The notes: generated from the letters alone by a model not told the origin. DNA of 64,000 nt from Heliocidaris tuberculata (GCA_025618425.1 CM046851.1:1903885-1967884), one strand, 5' to 3'; counted from the first letter of the stretch, positions 45,986 to 58,081 are shown. A program made the numbers and translations.

Positions 45986-46984
45986 TGAAATACAGGTGCA
46001 TGCAGATTGGAACAAATGTACTTTCATTTCTTGTTAGCCTTTTTAGGGTATAAAATGCTAATGATTTCCTAAAGCTTGTTCTCTTTGCTCCATCATATAA
46101 CGTTGCTCCAGGGTCTTGTAATTTCATGCCCCAATATAGCCTACATACAATTATGATATAGTTAAGAAATGACTTTTAAAGGGTTCAACATCTTTATCCA
46201 AAAAAAAAGAAGAAGAAAAAAAATGTATTTCTCGTTGCTTAGCTCCCCAGTAGGCCTTTAAGTTTCATGAGCCTATTAAAGTATTTTGCCCCGAATATAA
46301 TAGCACTTGCTAAGGTTCAACATTTGAAAGAAATCTTAACTTTCCTTTGTCTTACTGAATTCCTCGACAAGAATTCTCCTGGGTTTATGTTTTGTGGGGG
46401 GGGGGGGGCAATTTCATTTTTTGCTCTGAGCTCCATTATCACAAGATACACCACTAGAGCACTAGTTGCTATGCAACCTCGCATGAGACTTCACATTCTC
46501 TATCATGGCAAGAGGCTTAAAATTGTGAATTGGCCCTAACAGGAAAATCAACTCGAGAAAAAGAGCTTCGTGGGTTTGAGAGCAGTAACATATCTCCTGT
46601 TAAAATCATGATGAAATACAGTTGCCTTGCATGACTAATTAACAAAATGAAAGCTCCCAATCAAGTTTTGTTGAAGATAAAGTCCATTTGAGGCAAGAGC
46701 ACTATAAAAGATGAATTGTCACTTTATTAGTTAGCTCACTTCGCTTGCTTACAGATAATAACCAGTTAATTACCAGCTATTTATGTCCAAGAAGATAACA
46801 ATAGGTTATGAAAAGGGGGTTATGAAAACTAATATACATGTATAGTTTTCCCACCAGGTGCCTTTTCACATTGACCCCCTCCCCGGCCACCCTGCTGTCC
46901 TTTGGTTCTTGAATACAGTGCCTACTTTCTTTTTGTGTGTGCGTGTGAACCTCCATCTTTGTATCTTTCATTTCCCCCTTCTTT

Positions 46985-47090
46985 ATTAATGCATTGGCCT
47001 TGGCCTTGAGGTTTCAAGCCTTGACCTTAGCCTTGGCCTTGAGGGGTCAAAGCCTCAGCCTTGGCCTTGAGAGTTTGGGCTTTGACTACA
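46985..47090. repeat. CCTTGGCCTTGAG minisatellite
   Basis: Tandem CTTGGCCTTGAG / CTTGACCTTAGC units, about eight, directly downstream (gene sense) of exon 2 in intron 2. Confidence 0.8.
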
Positions 47091-47144
47091 ACACTGACAG
47101 CCACCATCGCTTTATTCATTGAATTATTATAATAGAAGCGTTAC

Positions 47145-47297
47145 CATGGACACCGGGCTGCTGTTCGCATATAATGATCACTGTTATCCAGATGATGAGA
47201 GCGGATGGGACTATAGATCTTATCCTTCCTATCCGAAGAACCATCTGGCTCAGCCTAGCCATCCTCCTTTCGAGCAGGTGCGTCTTTCCGTTTCACT
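47145..47297 (-). CDS. Exon 2: start codon and signal peptide of the cadherin
   Basis: Acceptor TTTTTCACAG ends at 47,298 and the donor GTAACG begins at 47,144. The ATG is at 47,262-47,260, with an in-frame TGA upstream inside the same exon, which fixes the start. It encodes 39 residues plus one base: a basic n-region (MARLSQMVLRIGRIR), a hydrophobic core (IVPSALIIWITVIIIC), then EQQPGVH and a split Gly. That is a classic signal peptide or anchor, likely cleaved near the end of this exon. The phase (one base) fits exon 3 exactly. An open frame on the opposite strand here is a shadow. Confidence 0.85.
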
Positions 47298-47659
47298 CTG
47301 TGAAAAATAAATGTTTTCACATTTAAAATGGAATACAGCGCGATATAGGCAAAAAACATTTACATGAAGGCAGTAAATGAGAAGGTTTTATAATTTATGT
47401 TTTATCAATAATTTGACGAAATAAAAAGATATAAAAGATAAATTTGACGAAAATTACGAAATTGTTAGAAATGGACGAGAAATCCCATACATTCGGACTA
47501 TACAAGCCCAATGACAATCAAACCCAGAAAACTAGACCCGGACAACTCCCGTCGGATGAATTAGCCCTTGGATAATAGCCTTGTGAAATGATTTATTTTC
47601 TTCTGGCATGATCTAAATCAATGTAATCTTTCCTTTCTTTGGTATCTCCTTTCATTTAG

Positions 47660-48230
47660 AATTATTAAATGTATTTGATCTCTCCGATTTTAACTTTGCA
47701 ATTTTCATGTATTTGTGCTTTAACAAAATTCTGTCTTTCTAACAAATTCTGTATCAATGCCCAATTTCACTCATATAATACATGTAGTTCCTCCCACTTT
47801 CATTTACCGTTGACGAGAATTAATGTTGCAAAAAACTCTATCTTCTATAAGGGGCCAATAATCTGGAATAATTTACCCTCATATATCAAATCAAGTCCTT
47901 CTCTTAAAGTCTTCAAAAGGAGGTTGAAATCACTCATACTGGATACTTATAATACTTAGTTTACTTTATCTATGTTCAGGCTTTACTCTTAGTTTTGTGT
48001 TGTTTGTTTTTGTTTTGCTATGCATTTCTCTCTTTTGCTTTTATGTGTAAATTAATATATATGATGTTGTTTATCTTTTGTTGGTGGCAGCACCAATAAG
48101 GCTCTTTTGCCTTCCTAAGCTTTCTTCTCATTCATGTACTATTATACTCTGGTTGTTCTATAATTTTTGTAAATGTAATTTTCTTTTAATGAATGGATGA
48201 AATAAAAATGGAATGGAATGAATGAATATC
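47660..48230 (+). mobile_element. 5'-truncated non-LTR retrotransposon 3' end
   Basis: C-terminal coding followed by about 260 bp of AT-rich 3' UTR ending in TGGATGAAATAAAAATGGAA and a GAATG repeat tail near 48,225. Lies in intron 1, just upstream of exon 2. Confidence 0.7.
47669..47959 (+). pseudogene. Non-LTR retrotransposon RT extreme C-terminus
   Basis: The last ~80 residues include LPLTRINVAKNSIFYKGPII, WNNLPSYIKSSPSLKVFKRR and LKSLILDTYNT before a stop. The FxGPxxWNxLPxxIKxxxSLxxFKxxLKxxL pattern is the end of CR1/Jockey-clade ORF2 proteins. No upstream RT remains. Confidence 0.8.
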
Positions 48231-48234
48231 TTTA

Positions 48235-49779
48235 CACAGCATATTTTTTAAGGTTCATCATATTTATCCACAAGATGATTAGCACCAAACACTATTTTCT
48301 TAATCCTCTCATTGTGAACTGGAGCCATGCTTGCTATTCATGTAAATTGGCTTTATCACATTCAGATAGTCCACGTACAAAGGGTGTTGATTCACAGAGA
48401 AAACAGGTGCCAATTTACACACAGTGTAATTAGGAATTCTTTGCACAATGTGCTTTGTGAGCAAACAAAATCCCTTGTGGAAAAAGATGCACACATATAA
48501 AAGCATGTTGCACTAAAACAATGCAGATTTCTATCTGATCATAATTATATTTTATGACACGTGCTCTGACAAATGTTGCACTTTTAAAAACACTGGACCC
48601 AACGCCATTTCTAACCCGAACCCGATAACCTAACCTAAAACTAATTCGCCCCTTAAGTTCTATTCCTATATTTTTCACCCCCTCAGCCCCTTAAAAAAAA
48701 AAAAAAAATCTTGATCAAATGTTTCCTGAGCTAATGCCAGATCACCCATTTGTTTATGTGCTGGTGTATGAGGTTTTGCGTGTGCTATAATGCCCCCACT
48801 TTTGAAAGTGGAGTGGGGGTGGAGGACATGTCTCTCCTTTACCCCCGTCTTTTTGACGCCATTTGATATTAGACTAATTACACAAATCATATTTTTGCTT
48901 TTAATAGTTTGTTTGCTTTGTAGGCGTTTTTAACGTTTACGGTTCTCATCGATTCTAGTACATGAGGTTTTATGATATAACCGTACCATATTATTCTTGC
49001 TATATATGTGATTCATAATTTTCCTAATAATCAGGACTTTTGCAAACTTTGTTTCTCCAAAGTGTCTTTTTTGGTTCACTTCTACCTAATAGGTTTTTAT
49101 ATACATGCTTTCTGCTTTATAAAGGTCAAAGTATACGTAATCCCAAGGATGGCAACTAATAATCTTCAAAGCTGTCTTTGTATTGTAAAATATTAACCTG
49201 TAAATCAGTTTGAAATATTGCTGTTGTCTTCACCTTTTCCTTAATAACTTGAAATTATATATGCACCAATCAAGTTTTGAAAAGGAAGTATTGACATCAG
49301 TTGAAAAAAAAAAAGAAGAAGAAAAACCAAAAATGAAATTGTGTAAGCCACGACAAGTGAATCAATACATGGTGGGGTATTTTGGGGCACGTGCGACCCC
49401 CCCCCTACCTTGAATGGAAATAGGAGATAAAGTGAGAATGAGAAAGAGAGAGAGGGGGACTGTTGAGAGGAGGAGAGGGAAAAGGAGTGGGAGGGGGAGA
49501 GAAATTGAGGGAAAGTGTGTGCGTGTGTGTGTGTGTGGGGGGGGGGGGTATTTGTGTGTGTGTGGGTGGTAGTTGTTCATTTAAATTGTTCAGTTAAATT
49601 GTACTATGGTTGTTTATTTATGGATGGTATGTTATGGAATTATATTATTTGTATTGTGCTTATTGCCATGTTGAGTTATATTGTGTAATCAATGCTTAAT
49701 TTGTAATATTCATTTTGAAAATCTGAATGAAGGAACAAAATTTATGAAAAGAAAAAGTAGTGTGCTTGTGTGGGTGTGT

Positions 49780-49812
<33 letters not shown>

Positions 49813-50195
49813 ACAGAGAGAGATAAAAGAAGAAATAAGTGGAACATGAGAAGGGATGACATGTGATACGGCCCCCTCCCAAACCCTTACATTTTCATTT
49901 TGCCCACCTATAGCTGGAACGAACAGCCCCCCCCCCCCGGCCCATGGTCGTAGTAGCGCTACACCATTGGCTCTGTATGCTTCTCATAGCTATCATGAAT
50001 ACAATCTTTTCTATTATAATCTCTGTACGTGAGAACTTCGCTTTAGTTGCCTAAAATGACAAATCATCTCGCCTAAGTGAAATTCTATAAATTTTAAGGG
50101 GCTGGTATATATTTGTTTTCAGATGATATATGAGATATTGTTATGGGATATTGTCTAATCATTAACTTCTATATTTATTCAACTTTGAACCACGG
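48235..50195. other. Intron 1 sequence with GT repeats
   Basis: (GT)n with poly-G at 49,518-49,565 and (GT)n at 49,767-49,810. The rest is AT-rich with no recognised gene. Confidence 0.5.
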
Positions 50196-50199
50196 ATAT

Positions 50200-51216
50200 A
50201 GCAACGTACAAGCAAGCAAGATTTATAACACGATGTTGTATTGCTGTGTAAATATATATAAAAACAATATGTATTTGCCCATGGTTTTATTCGCTGAACT
50301 TTAGGAAGGGCGTTTTCGTTTAATTGGGCAAAGTATGTTCATCAGTTACAATACAAGTACTTATTTAGCAAACGGAGCTCATTCCTTTGAGTATCAAAAG
50401 AGGAAGAATTACTTGTGGCATGATTTAACTGGGAAGAAAAAGGTCCGGGGAAAAATATTAATCCAAATCTATTTAGCAAAGTCAAAATAATCATGAATAT
50501 CATTGTGATAAAATATGAAAGTGGGCCCGTAGGAGTAAATGTTTAAAACAAGGCAATGTTGAAGAAAAAATATCAAATGTTAGCCCTAAAAGTATGAAGT
50601 ATCCAGTGGCGAAATAGGCCATAATTTTTTACCAAACAAAACCAAAAAAAAGAAGAAATTTTCGAGGAAAATGATTATCGAAAAAAAAAAAAAAAAACAC
50701 ACACACAAACAAAACAAAAAAAAAAAAGAAATTTTCGAGGAAAATGATTATCGAAAAAAAAAAAAATTTTCGAGGAAAATGATTATCGGCTTTTTAAATT
50801 GACAATATTAATCCTTCTTTTGGTTTTTCCTATAGCAGTTTTCTAAATCACGAATCGCATATAGATATAGTTCCTTTTTTTATAGTGCAAGAAACCATTT
50901 TTTGTTTATGACAATTCCAAATTTACCCATGTTGGTTATTCAGCATTCAACACAATACACTTTGGTTGGATTTTCTTCATAGCTTAGCCTAAAGTAATTT
51001 GCATGAAACAAACATGTAATGTGGATTGGAATTTTAAAACAAACTACGTAGAAACTTTAACAACACATTTACATAGTGACGTTTTAATCATTACATTGTT
51101 TCATTGTCATTCTTAGTTGCGAGTAGCCGAGCACTTTTGCTAGGCACATAAATTAAAAAGGGAAAGAAAAAAAAAATTATAAAGCAGAAAACTCACCACA
51201 ATAAAATCTCATCAGA
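50200..51216 (-). repeat. Left arm of inverted duplication, intron 1 part
   Basis: Matches 62,419-64,000 in inverted orientation in several blocks: 50,200-50,600 with 63,600-64,000; 50,650-50,890 with 63,355-63,520; 51,050-51,090 with 62,590-62,635; 51,187-51,216 with 62,419-62,448. Excluding a 0.56-kb insertion in the right arm, spacing from the donor site is equal (about 0.92 versus 0.95 kb). Here the left arm has three tandem copies of a 26-bp unit (ATTTTCGAGGAAAATGATTA) where the right arm has one. Confidence 0.8.
51197..51216 (-). other. 5' untranslated exon 1 of the cadherin gene (3' part; 5' limit unknown)
   Basis: On the minus strand a strong donor GTGAGT starts at 51,196. The 20 nt before it, and the intron after it, are matched by an inverted copy at 62,419-62,438 with the same donor, which argues that this splice site is functional. 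It need not be coding: the next exon has an in-frame stop directly upstream of its own ATG. A short ATG (51,227) just upstream of the donor encodes no signal peptide, so I do not take it as the start. The transcription start was not identified. Confidence 0.55.
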
Positions 51217-51854
51217 AAACCATGCATTTGGTAATGACACCTCCTGTTGATAAATCAACACTCGACGTTCGCAGAAGCGTGCGTCAAAAGCGGAAATCAA
51301 AGAAAAATCGCTTTTCCTCGAATAATTTAATCAGATGAGATTTGCTATATTCTAACACATGGTATGGGTTTTATGAATTAAGTTTTAGTGCTTCTGCTAT
51401 CCAAATTTCAATCCTAACAGGAAGAGTTATTGTTCTTTCAAAACATCTCCTTTATTCAAGTAAAATCCTCAACACTTGGTGCCCTCTCCACTTTTGCCAA
51501 GGAAAGTTTTAAGGATCCTTAGGACAACTCGCCGGTGCACGTCACTATAACACGGCACACTCGATGCTGATTAATCCTGTATTGTAAGAACGTAAGGGAT
51601 TTTTTTTTTTAACAGGCGCCAAACACTAATGGCATAAAATCAAATATCGTCTGCAAACACACTTGTTCGATGACTAGGGTCATGTAGACTGGGTGTTCGA
51701 TTGAAGGTACACAGTCCACTCTAGTGTTTAATCGCGTGCATAATTCCTGGATAAACAATGCAATCATACTTTGAGTTGAGATTATAAAGGATCATGATGA
51801 CTTTTGGAGTATAAAATGAGGGTATATATATTCTTTCATCCCCTCCTGCGTGTG

Positions 51855-51857
51855 CTT

Positions 51858-51898
<41 letters not shown>

Positions 51899-51965
51899 GC
51901 CTCTCTCTCCTCCCCCCCCCTCTCTCTCTCTCTCTCGTCCTCCTTCCCCTTTCTCTCTTTCTGAT
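51855..51965. repeat. CT microsatellite upstream of exon 1
   Basis: (CT)n with C-rich interruptions, followed by GTGGCGGATCCAGGGGCGGC and a G run, a dispersed-repeat junction. Confidence 0.9.
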
Positions 51966-52049
51966 TTAGTGTCAGTGGCGGATCCAGGGGCGGCCTGGGA
52001 AGGGGGGGGGGGAGGGGGCACGTTCTCGCGGCAAAAGGTAATCTGCACT

Positions 52050-52999
52050 CTTAAAATGTTGGGTAAATTTAGTTGGGTAACTGCTGGTTGGTTAAAAATA
52101 TTCCCAATTCTGGGCTATTATTAACCAACTGGACACTCGAGTGGTGTAACCAATATTGGTCAATATTTTTTACCTAAATATTGGGCATATATTTACCAAC
52201 AGTATTTGGTAATTATGGGTTGGGTACTTGTTGCCCTGTAGTTGTGTAATTTTGTCACATTTCCTTTGCCAGTTGGGTAAATTTTGTTGGGTAACTGATG
52301 GTTGGTTAGAAATTCGCTTTTGCCCAACTTGTGGTAAATATTTTTACCCAATATTGGGGAAAACACTTATATGAAGAATATTCATGAATTTTTAGTAGCG
52401 TATGGTTTGGGGTGGTCCGATTTACTAACTGTCACCGAATGCATAAAAAAAATATAAGGGGTATATAAGAGCTTGCACTAGTTTGCATTAACTGGATAGG
52501 ATAGGACTAGGATAGGATAGGTTAAGATATAGGATAGGACTAGGACAGGATAGGTTAAGATATAGGATAGGATAGCTTAAAATAGGATAGGTTAGGATTG
52601 ATCAGGTTAAGAGCCAGAAGGACGTAACAAGCAGATTTCATTTTTTTTTACCTAGGTTGCAGGAAAAAGGAAACAATAAATTGGGCAACTGAATTTGCCC
52701 AACTACATGATATTTGTTACCAAACAGCTGAACAAATAGAGGGTTGGGCAATCCTACTGGGTAAGATTGGTTAGGCAATAATTACCCAACTGAGAATATA
52801 ACCAACAGTTGGGCAATTGTAGAGTTGGGTAAAATCTAATGGGTCACCAACTGATGGGCAATTTAATTTGCCCAACAACATAGTAAATGGATTGCCCAAC
52901 ATCAGTTGGGCAAATTTTAACCAAAAGTTGTGTGGACAGTATGTTGCCCAGTGTTGGTTAAAAATTGGGCATTTTTTTGCCCAACTTTTTTAAGAGTGT
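52050..52999 (-). mobile_element. Large MITE with CACTCTTAAAA ends, copy 2
   Basis: Inverted relative of 34,279-35,158, with matching ends, the same AGGATAGGATAG minisatellite (52,490-52,620), and an extra ~35 bp near the right end. It sits in the left arm of the big inverted duplication and is absent from the right arm. Confidence 0.85.
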
Positions 53000-53336
53000 G
53001 GCATAACTTCAGTACACATTAAATTAAAAAGGAAGAACGTGCTTCCTAATATTAATTATGCCCCGCAGTATTTTTAGACCTCCAAAAGGCAGTAGAGAAA
53101 GTGGTAATTTGTTTCCATTTTTTGTTTTTATTGTTTATTTTCCCTTTTCACATATCTTTCGGGTAGTGCCCTCCCCCCCGAAGAATCCTGTATACATTTT
53201 CACCTTCTATATGTATCTCTATAGAAGGAAAAACAAATCCTCATCTTTTCTACTTTTCTTTTCTTTCCCCCTTCTTCTCCATTTACGTAATATGTACACT
53301 CACTCTCTCCTTATCCATCCCTCTTCCTCCTTTGCT

Positions 53337-53382
<46 letters not shown>

Positions 53383-53479
53383 TTCTTCTTACCTCAATAT
53401 TTCAAATGAATATTCATTCCATGCCCTAAATAACGTAAGAGGAACTTAGGGTATCTTATCATGCTTGCCCAGCCCTTAT

Positions 53480-53665
53480 GACTGCTATATGCATATTATG
53501 ACTAAGTGAAACATTATAAAATTGGTTTTTATAATCTTCGTAAAATGATACCGACTTGAACGGTGAATTTCTATGTAAACTTCCTCAGTGGGGGAAAAAA
53601 TATTAAAGATTTGATTCTCCAGAAGGCATGACGTGAATTTTGGACCAATCAATGTAAGAAACATC
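53480..53665. repeat. Left arm of inverted duplication, upstream part
   Basis: Pairs in inverted orientation with 61,960-62,120. The core ACCGACTTGAACGGTGAATT is identical, and flanking blocks (AAACTTCCT, AGGCATG) are in the same order. It lies upstream of exon 1 in both arms, so it may hold a conserved regulatory element. Confidence 0.7.
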
Positions 53666-53871
53666 ATTATAACTTTTGTTTAAAAAAGCGACGATAAAAC
53701 ACGTATTAAGGACCTGCGGCAGAATAAGAATAAAAAAGTTTCAGTATTTTCTGGTGCGGCTATACATTCAGTGCGTTAATCTATTTAAAAATGTTAAAGC
53801 AACATTTTAAGACATATTGAACAGGTTCAAGCATAGTATCACAGTTTTGTAACATGTCTTGCAAACTATAC

Positions 53872-54058
<187 letters not shown>

Positions 54059-54865
54059 AAAAATAATCATAAAACAATAAACGATACTATAGTCAAGAAG
54101 ATTGTGCAGTTAAAGAGAGAGCTTTGTAAACATCTTGCTTATTTCGTGTTCAGGTCTATGTCATGATTCATTTCTATGACGTAAGATCCTGCAACAACGG
54201 GGCGTTGTTGCGACTTTCATATTAGGACACAAGATATCGCCACAATAATTACACATTGTAACAGAGACGTCGTAAGATCATTTTGAAAGAGGAGGAGGGG
54301 GGGGGGGGGCTTCTCAAAAGCCAGGCTATATAAACTGTTAAGGTTGCCGAAAACCAAGCCCCTCCCCCTAAAAAATTCTTTAGATTTTGCTCTTTTTTTG
54401 CGGTCTAGAGCAATAACCACTGCAGATTTTCTATACAGCAATTTTGAAGGGGCAGCGGGGGGTTCTGTCAACCCCTGCCACCTAGCTCTGTCGACGCCCC
54501 TGTTTATATAGATGTGTGGAATTATTTTCGCACGATTGAATTGCATGCTGAGTGATTGAATTGCATGCTGAGATATACATCAGGAACGAAAACAAAGACA
54601 GTTACCAAGTGGGAGAAACGATACAAAGGTCGATGTCTTTTGATAGCTTTGGGGGCAATGTTGCAACATATTCAAACAATACCCCTATCAAGTGTAAATA
54701 CAACCTAGGGTTTAGATATAAAGCTTTTATAATATGGGGAAGTTTCTTCCGTTTCCTCTTGTTGTTCGTCGCTCTGTGTTAATGATCTTTTTCTACGAAC
54801 ATTTTTTTCTTTGATCCTAATCCTTATTGTAATTATGATATCTTATAACTATAAAGCATCATCAT

Positions 54866-55062
54866 CAAAATGATAATCATCATTATCACCACCACCAACA
54901 CCATTATCATTATCATCATCATCATCATCATCACCATCACTTTCACCAATATTATGATCATTTATATCGTCATCAATGTGATCATTTTCATCACCACCAC
55001 CATCATCATCGTCGTTGTCGTCACCATCATCACCATCATCATTATTATCATCATTGCCCCAG
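54866..55062. repeat. ATC/ACC imperfect trinucleotide repeat
   Basis: CATCATTATCACCACC-type repeat for about 190 bp. Confidence 0.9.
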
Positions 55063-55732
55063 TTCGTGACATCTCCTTGTATTTCATGGTAATGCTAATA
55101 AAAGATCGTTTTTATAGTAAAGAAAAGAAAGAAAAGAAAGAAAAGAAAAGAACCAACAAAATCTGAAGATGACATTAAAAATATATATATTACCGAGAAA
55201 AGTAGGGCTTATTCATGAGCGATTCGAAATTTTCCAAATTCATATGAGATAGGCAATACGTTCAAAATTAGAACAGCATTGGCTGTTTGCAACGTGTGAA
55301 CTTTAGTTATTAAACAATTCGATGTTTGCTTAAAACTAGCACGTGTGCTGGATGAGTCAATAGACAGATATTGACAACGATTGTGATACTCAAATCGACG
55401 ACTCATCAGTGCACTAATTACTTATCATCGTTTTCTAATTTGATGGAGACAGCCGTCAACTGGCTTCGAACCCATCCCTCTTTTTTTATATTTCATCTCA
55501 TTCTCTCTCTCTCTATCTATCTCTCTTTCTTCTCCTCCTTCTTCTATCAATCTCTGCCTCTCGCTCGCTCTACATCCTGTATGACTGTCTGTCTGTCTCT
55601 GTCTGTCTGTCTGTCTCTCTCTCTCTCCCTCCCTCCTTTGCGCTCGTGCAGTTCAATGCATATACGAAACATCGGATCGGTAACACCGTTTTGTCGCCGA
55701 ACCGATTCCAAACCGACAGATTCTTTTGAATT

Positions 55733-55900
55733 GAATTGAATTGAAATGGTTTACATATTAAAATTACTTCACAGCCAAAGGCTGAATCGTGAAATCTTTT
55801 ACAAACAATTTACAGTAATAAATACACGATACAGAATAAATACAATGTGTAACAAAAATAAGAATAAAAATGGACCAGTGCTGAAAAATGTTGAATCTGG
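55733..55900 (-). mobile_element. Possible retroelement 3' end with (TTCAA)n tail
   Basis: Minus strand has GATTCAGCCTTTGGCTGTGA, then ATATGTAAACCATTTCAATT with a TTCAA repeat tail. Placed by style only. Confidence 0.35.
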
Positions 55901-55940
55901 CCTTCGGGGACTTTCTTGAATAAACGACATACAGGTACGG

Positions 55941-55967
55941 TGGGGGGGGGGGGGGGGGGGGGGGGGA
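55941..55967. repeat. Poly-G run of about 26
   Basis: One of the longest of many G or C homopolymers in the window. Others are at 16,321, 28,677, 35,634 and 43,440. Confidence 0.95.
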
Positions 55968-56009
55968 TTCCTCAGTTCATTTATACTGGGTGTACGATAC
56001 CTTGCGATA

Positions 56010-56220
56010 TGTTATTATTTTATTATTTATTTATTGATACAGGATGGCCCATTCAACAACAGTTGGTCTCCCATGGGGCCCCAACAACAAACTTGATACA
56101 GAATGCATATATATGTACAGATAAAATCAGGCAGAAGGTGAAGGTCGCCAACGTAGAATAATTAGAAATCATATATGGTAAAGTACAATATCAAATAAAA
56201 GAGAAATGAAAATGATACTG

Positions 56221-56304
<84 letters not shown>

Positions 56305-56337
56305 AACTATCAATGAGTAATAAATGCTGAAGAAACC
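56010..56337 (-). mobile_element. 3' UTR of the retrotransposon relic at 56.3-56.7 kb
   Basis: On the minus strand the coding relic is followed by an (AT)n tract of about 80 bp, then GGGGCCCCATGGGAGACCAA and GGCCATCCTGTATCAATAAA with an AATAAATAAT-like tail, a usual non-LTR 3' end. Confidence 0.6.
56221..56300. repeat. AT dinucleotide repeat
   Basis: Uninterrupted (AT)n of about 80 bp inside the 3' part of a retrotransposon relic. Confidence 0.97.
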
Positions 56338-56700
56338 CTTATACTTCCATTGACTTCAGATGCCGTTTAAGGTTTGATTTGAACGAGACCAAAGTGGATA
56401 ACTCTCGTATAGCGACCGGCAAGTTATACCACAAATGAGGGCATAAGTAATACAAAGAGTGTTTTCAGTACTCAGTGTGGCATTTAGGGATTACAAGATC
56501 ATGTCGCGTGTTTATATCATGCGTTTTACTTAGCTCTTGGAAATAATTTTCGTAGTAACTGGCAGAAGGGCCGTGAAAGCATTTATAAACAAATACGTAT
56601 CGGAAATAATTTATTCGGTAACTGAAAGATAACCAACTCAGACTAGAGAACATTTTCCTTAGATGGGGTGTACATATTGCACCCAAGGATCAGAGGAGCT
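56338..56700 (-). pseudogene. Non-LTR retrotransposon RT C-terminal relic
   Basis: The minus strand reads LSWLSFSYRINYFRYVFVYK, CFHGPSASYYENYF, then an internal stop after HTEY, then SLYYLCPHLWYNLPVAIREL and STLVSFKSNLKRHLKSMEV with a final stop. The LWYNLPVAIREL...FKSNLKRHL motif identifies the end of a CR1/L2-type ORF2. The internal stop makes it a pseudogene. Confidence 0.75.
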
Positions 56701-56863
56701 GCCCTCTTTTGAAGTTTAAATCAGGTAATGCGGTCTACATGTATATTAAAACGATTTCGTTAATTTTTTAAATTCGCAACTATTGCAAGCAATTCGAGAC
56801 TACAAGGTGTGACAAAACCAGGAAAAGACAGGTATTGCAATTAGTAGTTAAATTACTATGTTC

Positions 56864-57486
56864 ATTGGCAATACAAGTTCTGTACGTGGACGAACTTCAG
56901 AACAATATTGGTGTGTGCTAAAAATCAAACAAATCATGCACAAAGAATGAACAAGAATCATGCACAAGAATGAACAAGAATGTTCATTCTTGGCCATTCA
57001 GTACAATGTAATTGTTTATTCGGTCTGTTGTCGGTCTGCTGTCGGTCTGTTGTCGGTCTGATGTCGGTCTCATTTTGTGTGACTGAGGTATAAAGGTATT
57101 AGCTTTTTTGGTTTGACGCGATACAGAAGATTGGAAGTAATTTTTCAAAAATAGCGACAAATACCAACTTTTGTCATAAAAAAAAATTGTACTAAATTAC
57201 ATTTTTAAAAAAAGTATAGAAAGACAACCTTGCTGCCCGAATCTTGAATATCAATTATAAAATGCATCAGTTGGGTAATAATGACTACATCTTTAACGCA
57301 ATTAATATGTGGAGCCTCTGGTGACTTTCTAGTAGAACTTGAACTGAGCACTTGGGTTTATTAGATTGATGGCATTTACAAAGAGCAAATACAAAACAAA
57401 GTATTTTGTTCATGATTTATTTGATTTTTGGCACACACCCATATTGTTCTGAAGTTCGTCCACGTAGAGAACTTGTATTGCCAATT
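56864..57486. mobile_element. Element with ~75-bp inverted ends
   Basis: ATTGGCAATACAAGTTCTGT at the left and its inverse ending GTATTGCCAAT at the right, about 93% alike over 75 bp. Total about 620 bp. Inside is a (TGTCGGTCTG)n minisatellite at 57,015-57,070. Lies at the symmetry centre of the large inverted duplication. Confidence 0.75.
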
Positions 57487-57489
57487 CAG

Positions 57490-58060
57490 TTATTTTCAGA
57501 AAATGCTCTATGATACATTTTGCATGACTGTGTAATTAATGATGCTTTGAAACAAGAGAATGTGCAAAAATTACGATAAACATGCTTTCGTTACTTTGTT
57601 CTACCCTTCTTTAGATACACATAATTCATGTTTTTATAATTTTACAGACGTTTCAGTTTTTTCCTTATCACTATAATCAACCACCTCCTTTCCTGATGTT
57701 GGCCTTTCGCCCTTCAGCCTTTTTCTGTGTATTTTTTGTTGCTCACTTTTATCTCCAGAACAATACATATCGAGAGAATAAAAATAATTGGTAAATCATA
57801 AATATGATGTAAATGTGATGGATAACCCACTTTACTAGTATCTACAGAATTCCTCTATTCTTCGATGGGGTCCTAATCTCTGACTTCTGTCTTATTGTTG
57901 GTTCTTTCTCTGTTACTCTCTTTTATTTTTCTTCTCTTGATGTATAGGCCTATAAAGGATATACATGTATATGGTTCTTTTTCCCCAGTTGAATATCAAA
58001 AGGGTATTGTCTACAAATCTATTTTAACACATCAATTGATTGAGTAGATAGGATAGGTAT
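57490..58060. other. Intergenic sequence, nothing recognised
   Basis: AT-rich, upstream of the cadherin gene on one side and of the predicted paralogue on the other. Confidence 0.5.
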
Positions 58061-58081
58061 ATTCAGTCATTCCCATTACAC

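Noticed and set aside
47119..47310. Plus-strand open frame with ATG in good context and a GT after GAGCAG
   Set aside because: The reverse strand here is the signal-peptide exon of the cadherin, with acceptor, stop, ATG, hydrophobic core and matching phase. The plus frame is its shadow and has no family match or partner exons.
51197..51227. ATG at 51,227 as the cadherin start, giving a ten-residue exon in phase with exon 3
   Set aside because: It encodes no signal peptide, the paralogous arm has no ATG at that place, and exon 2 supplies a proper start.
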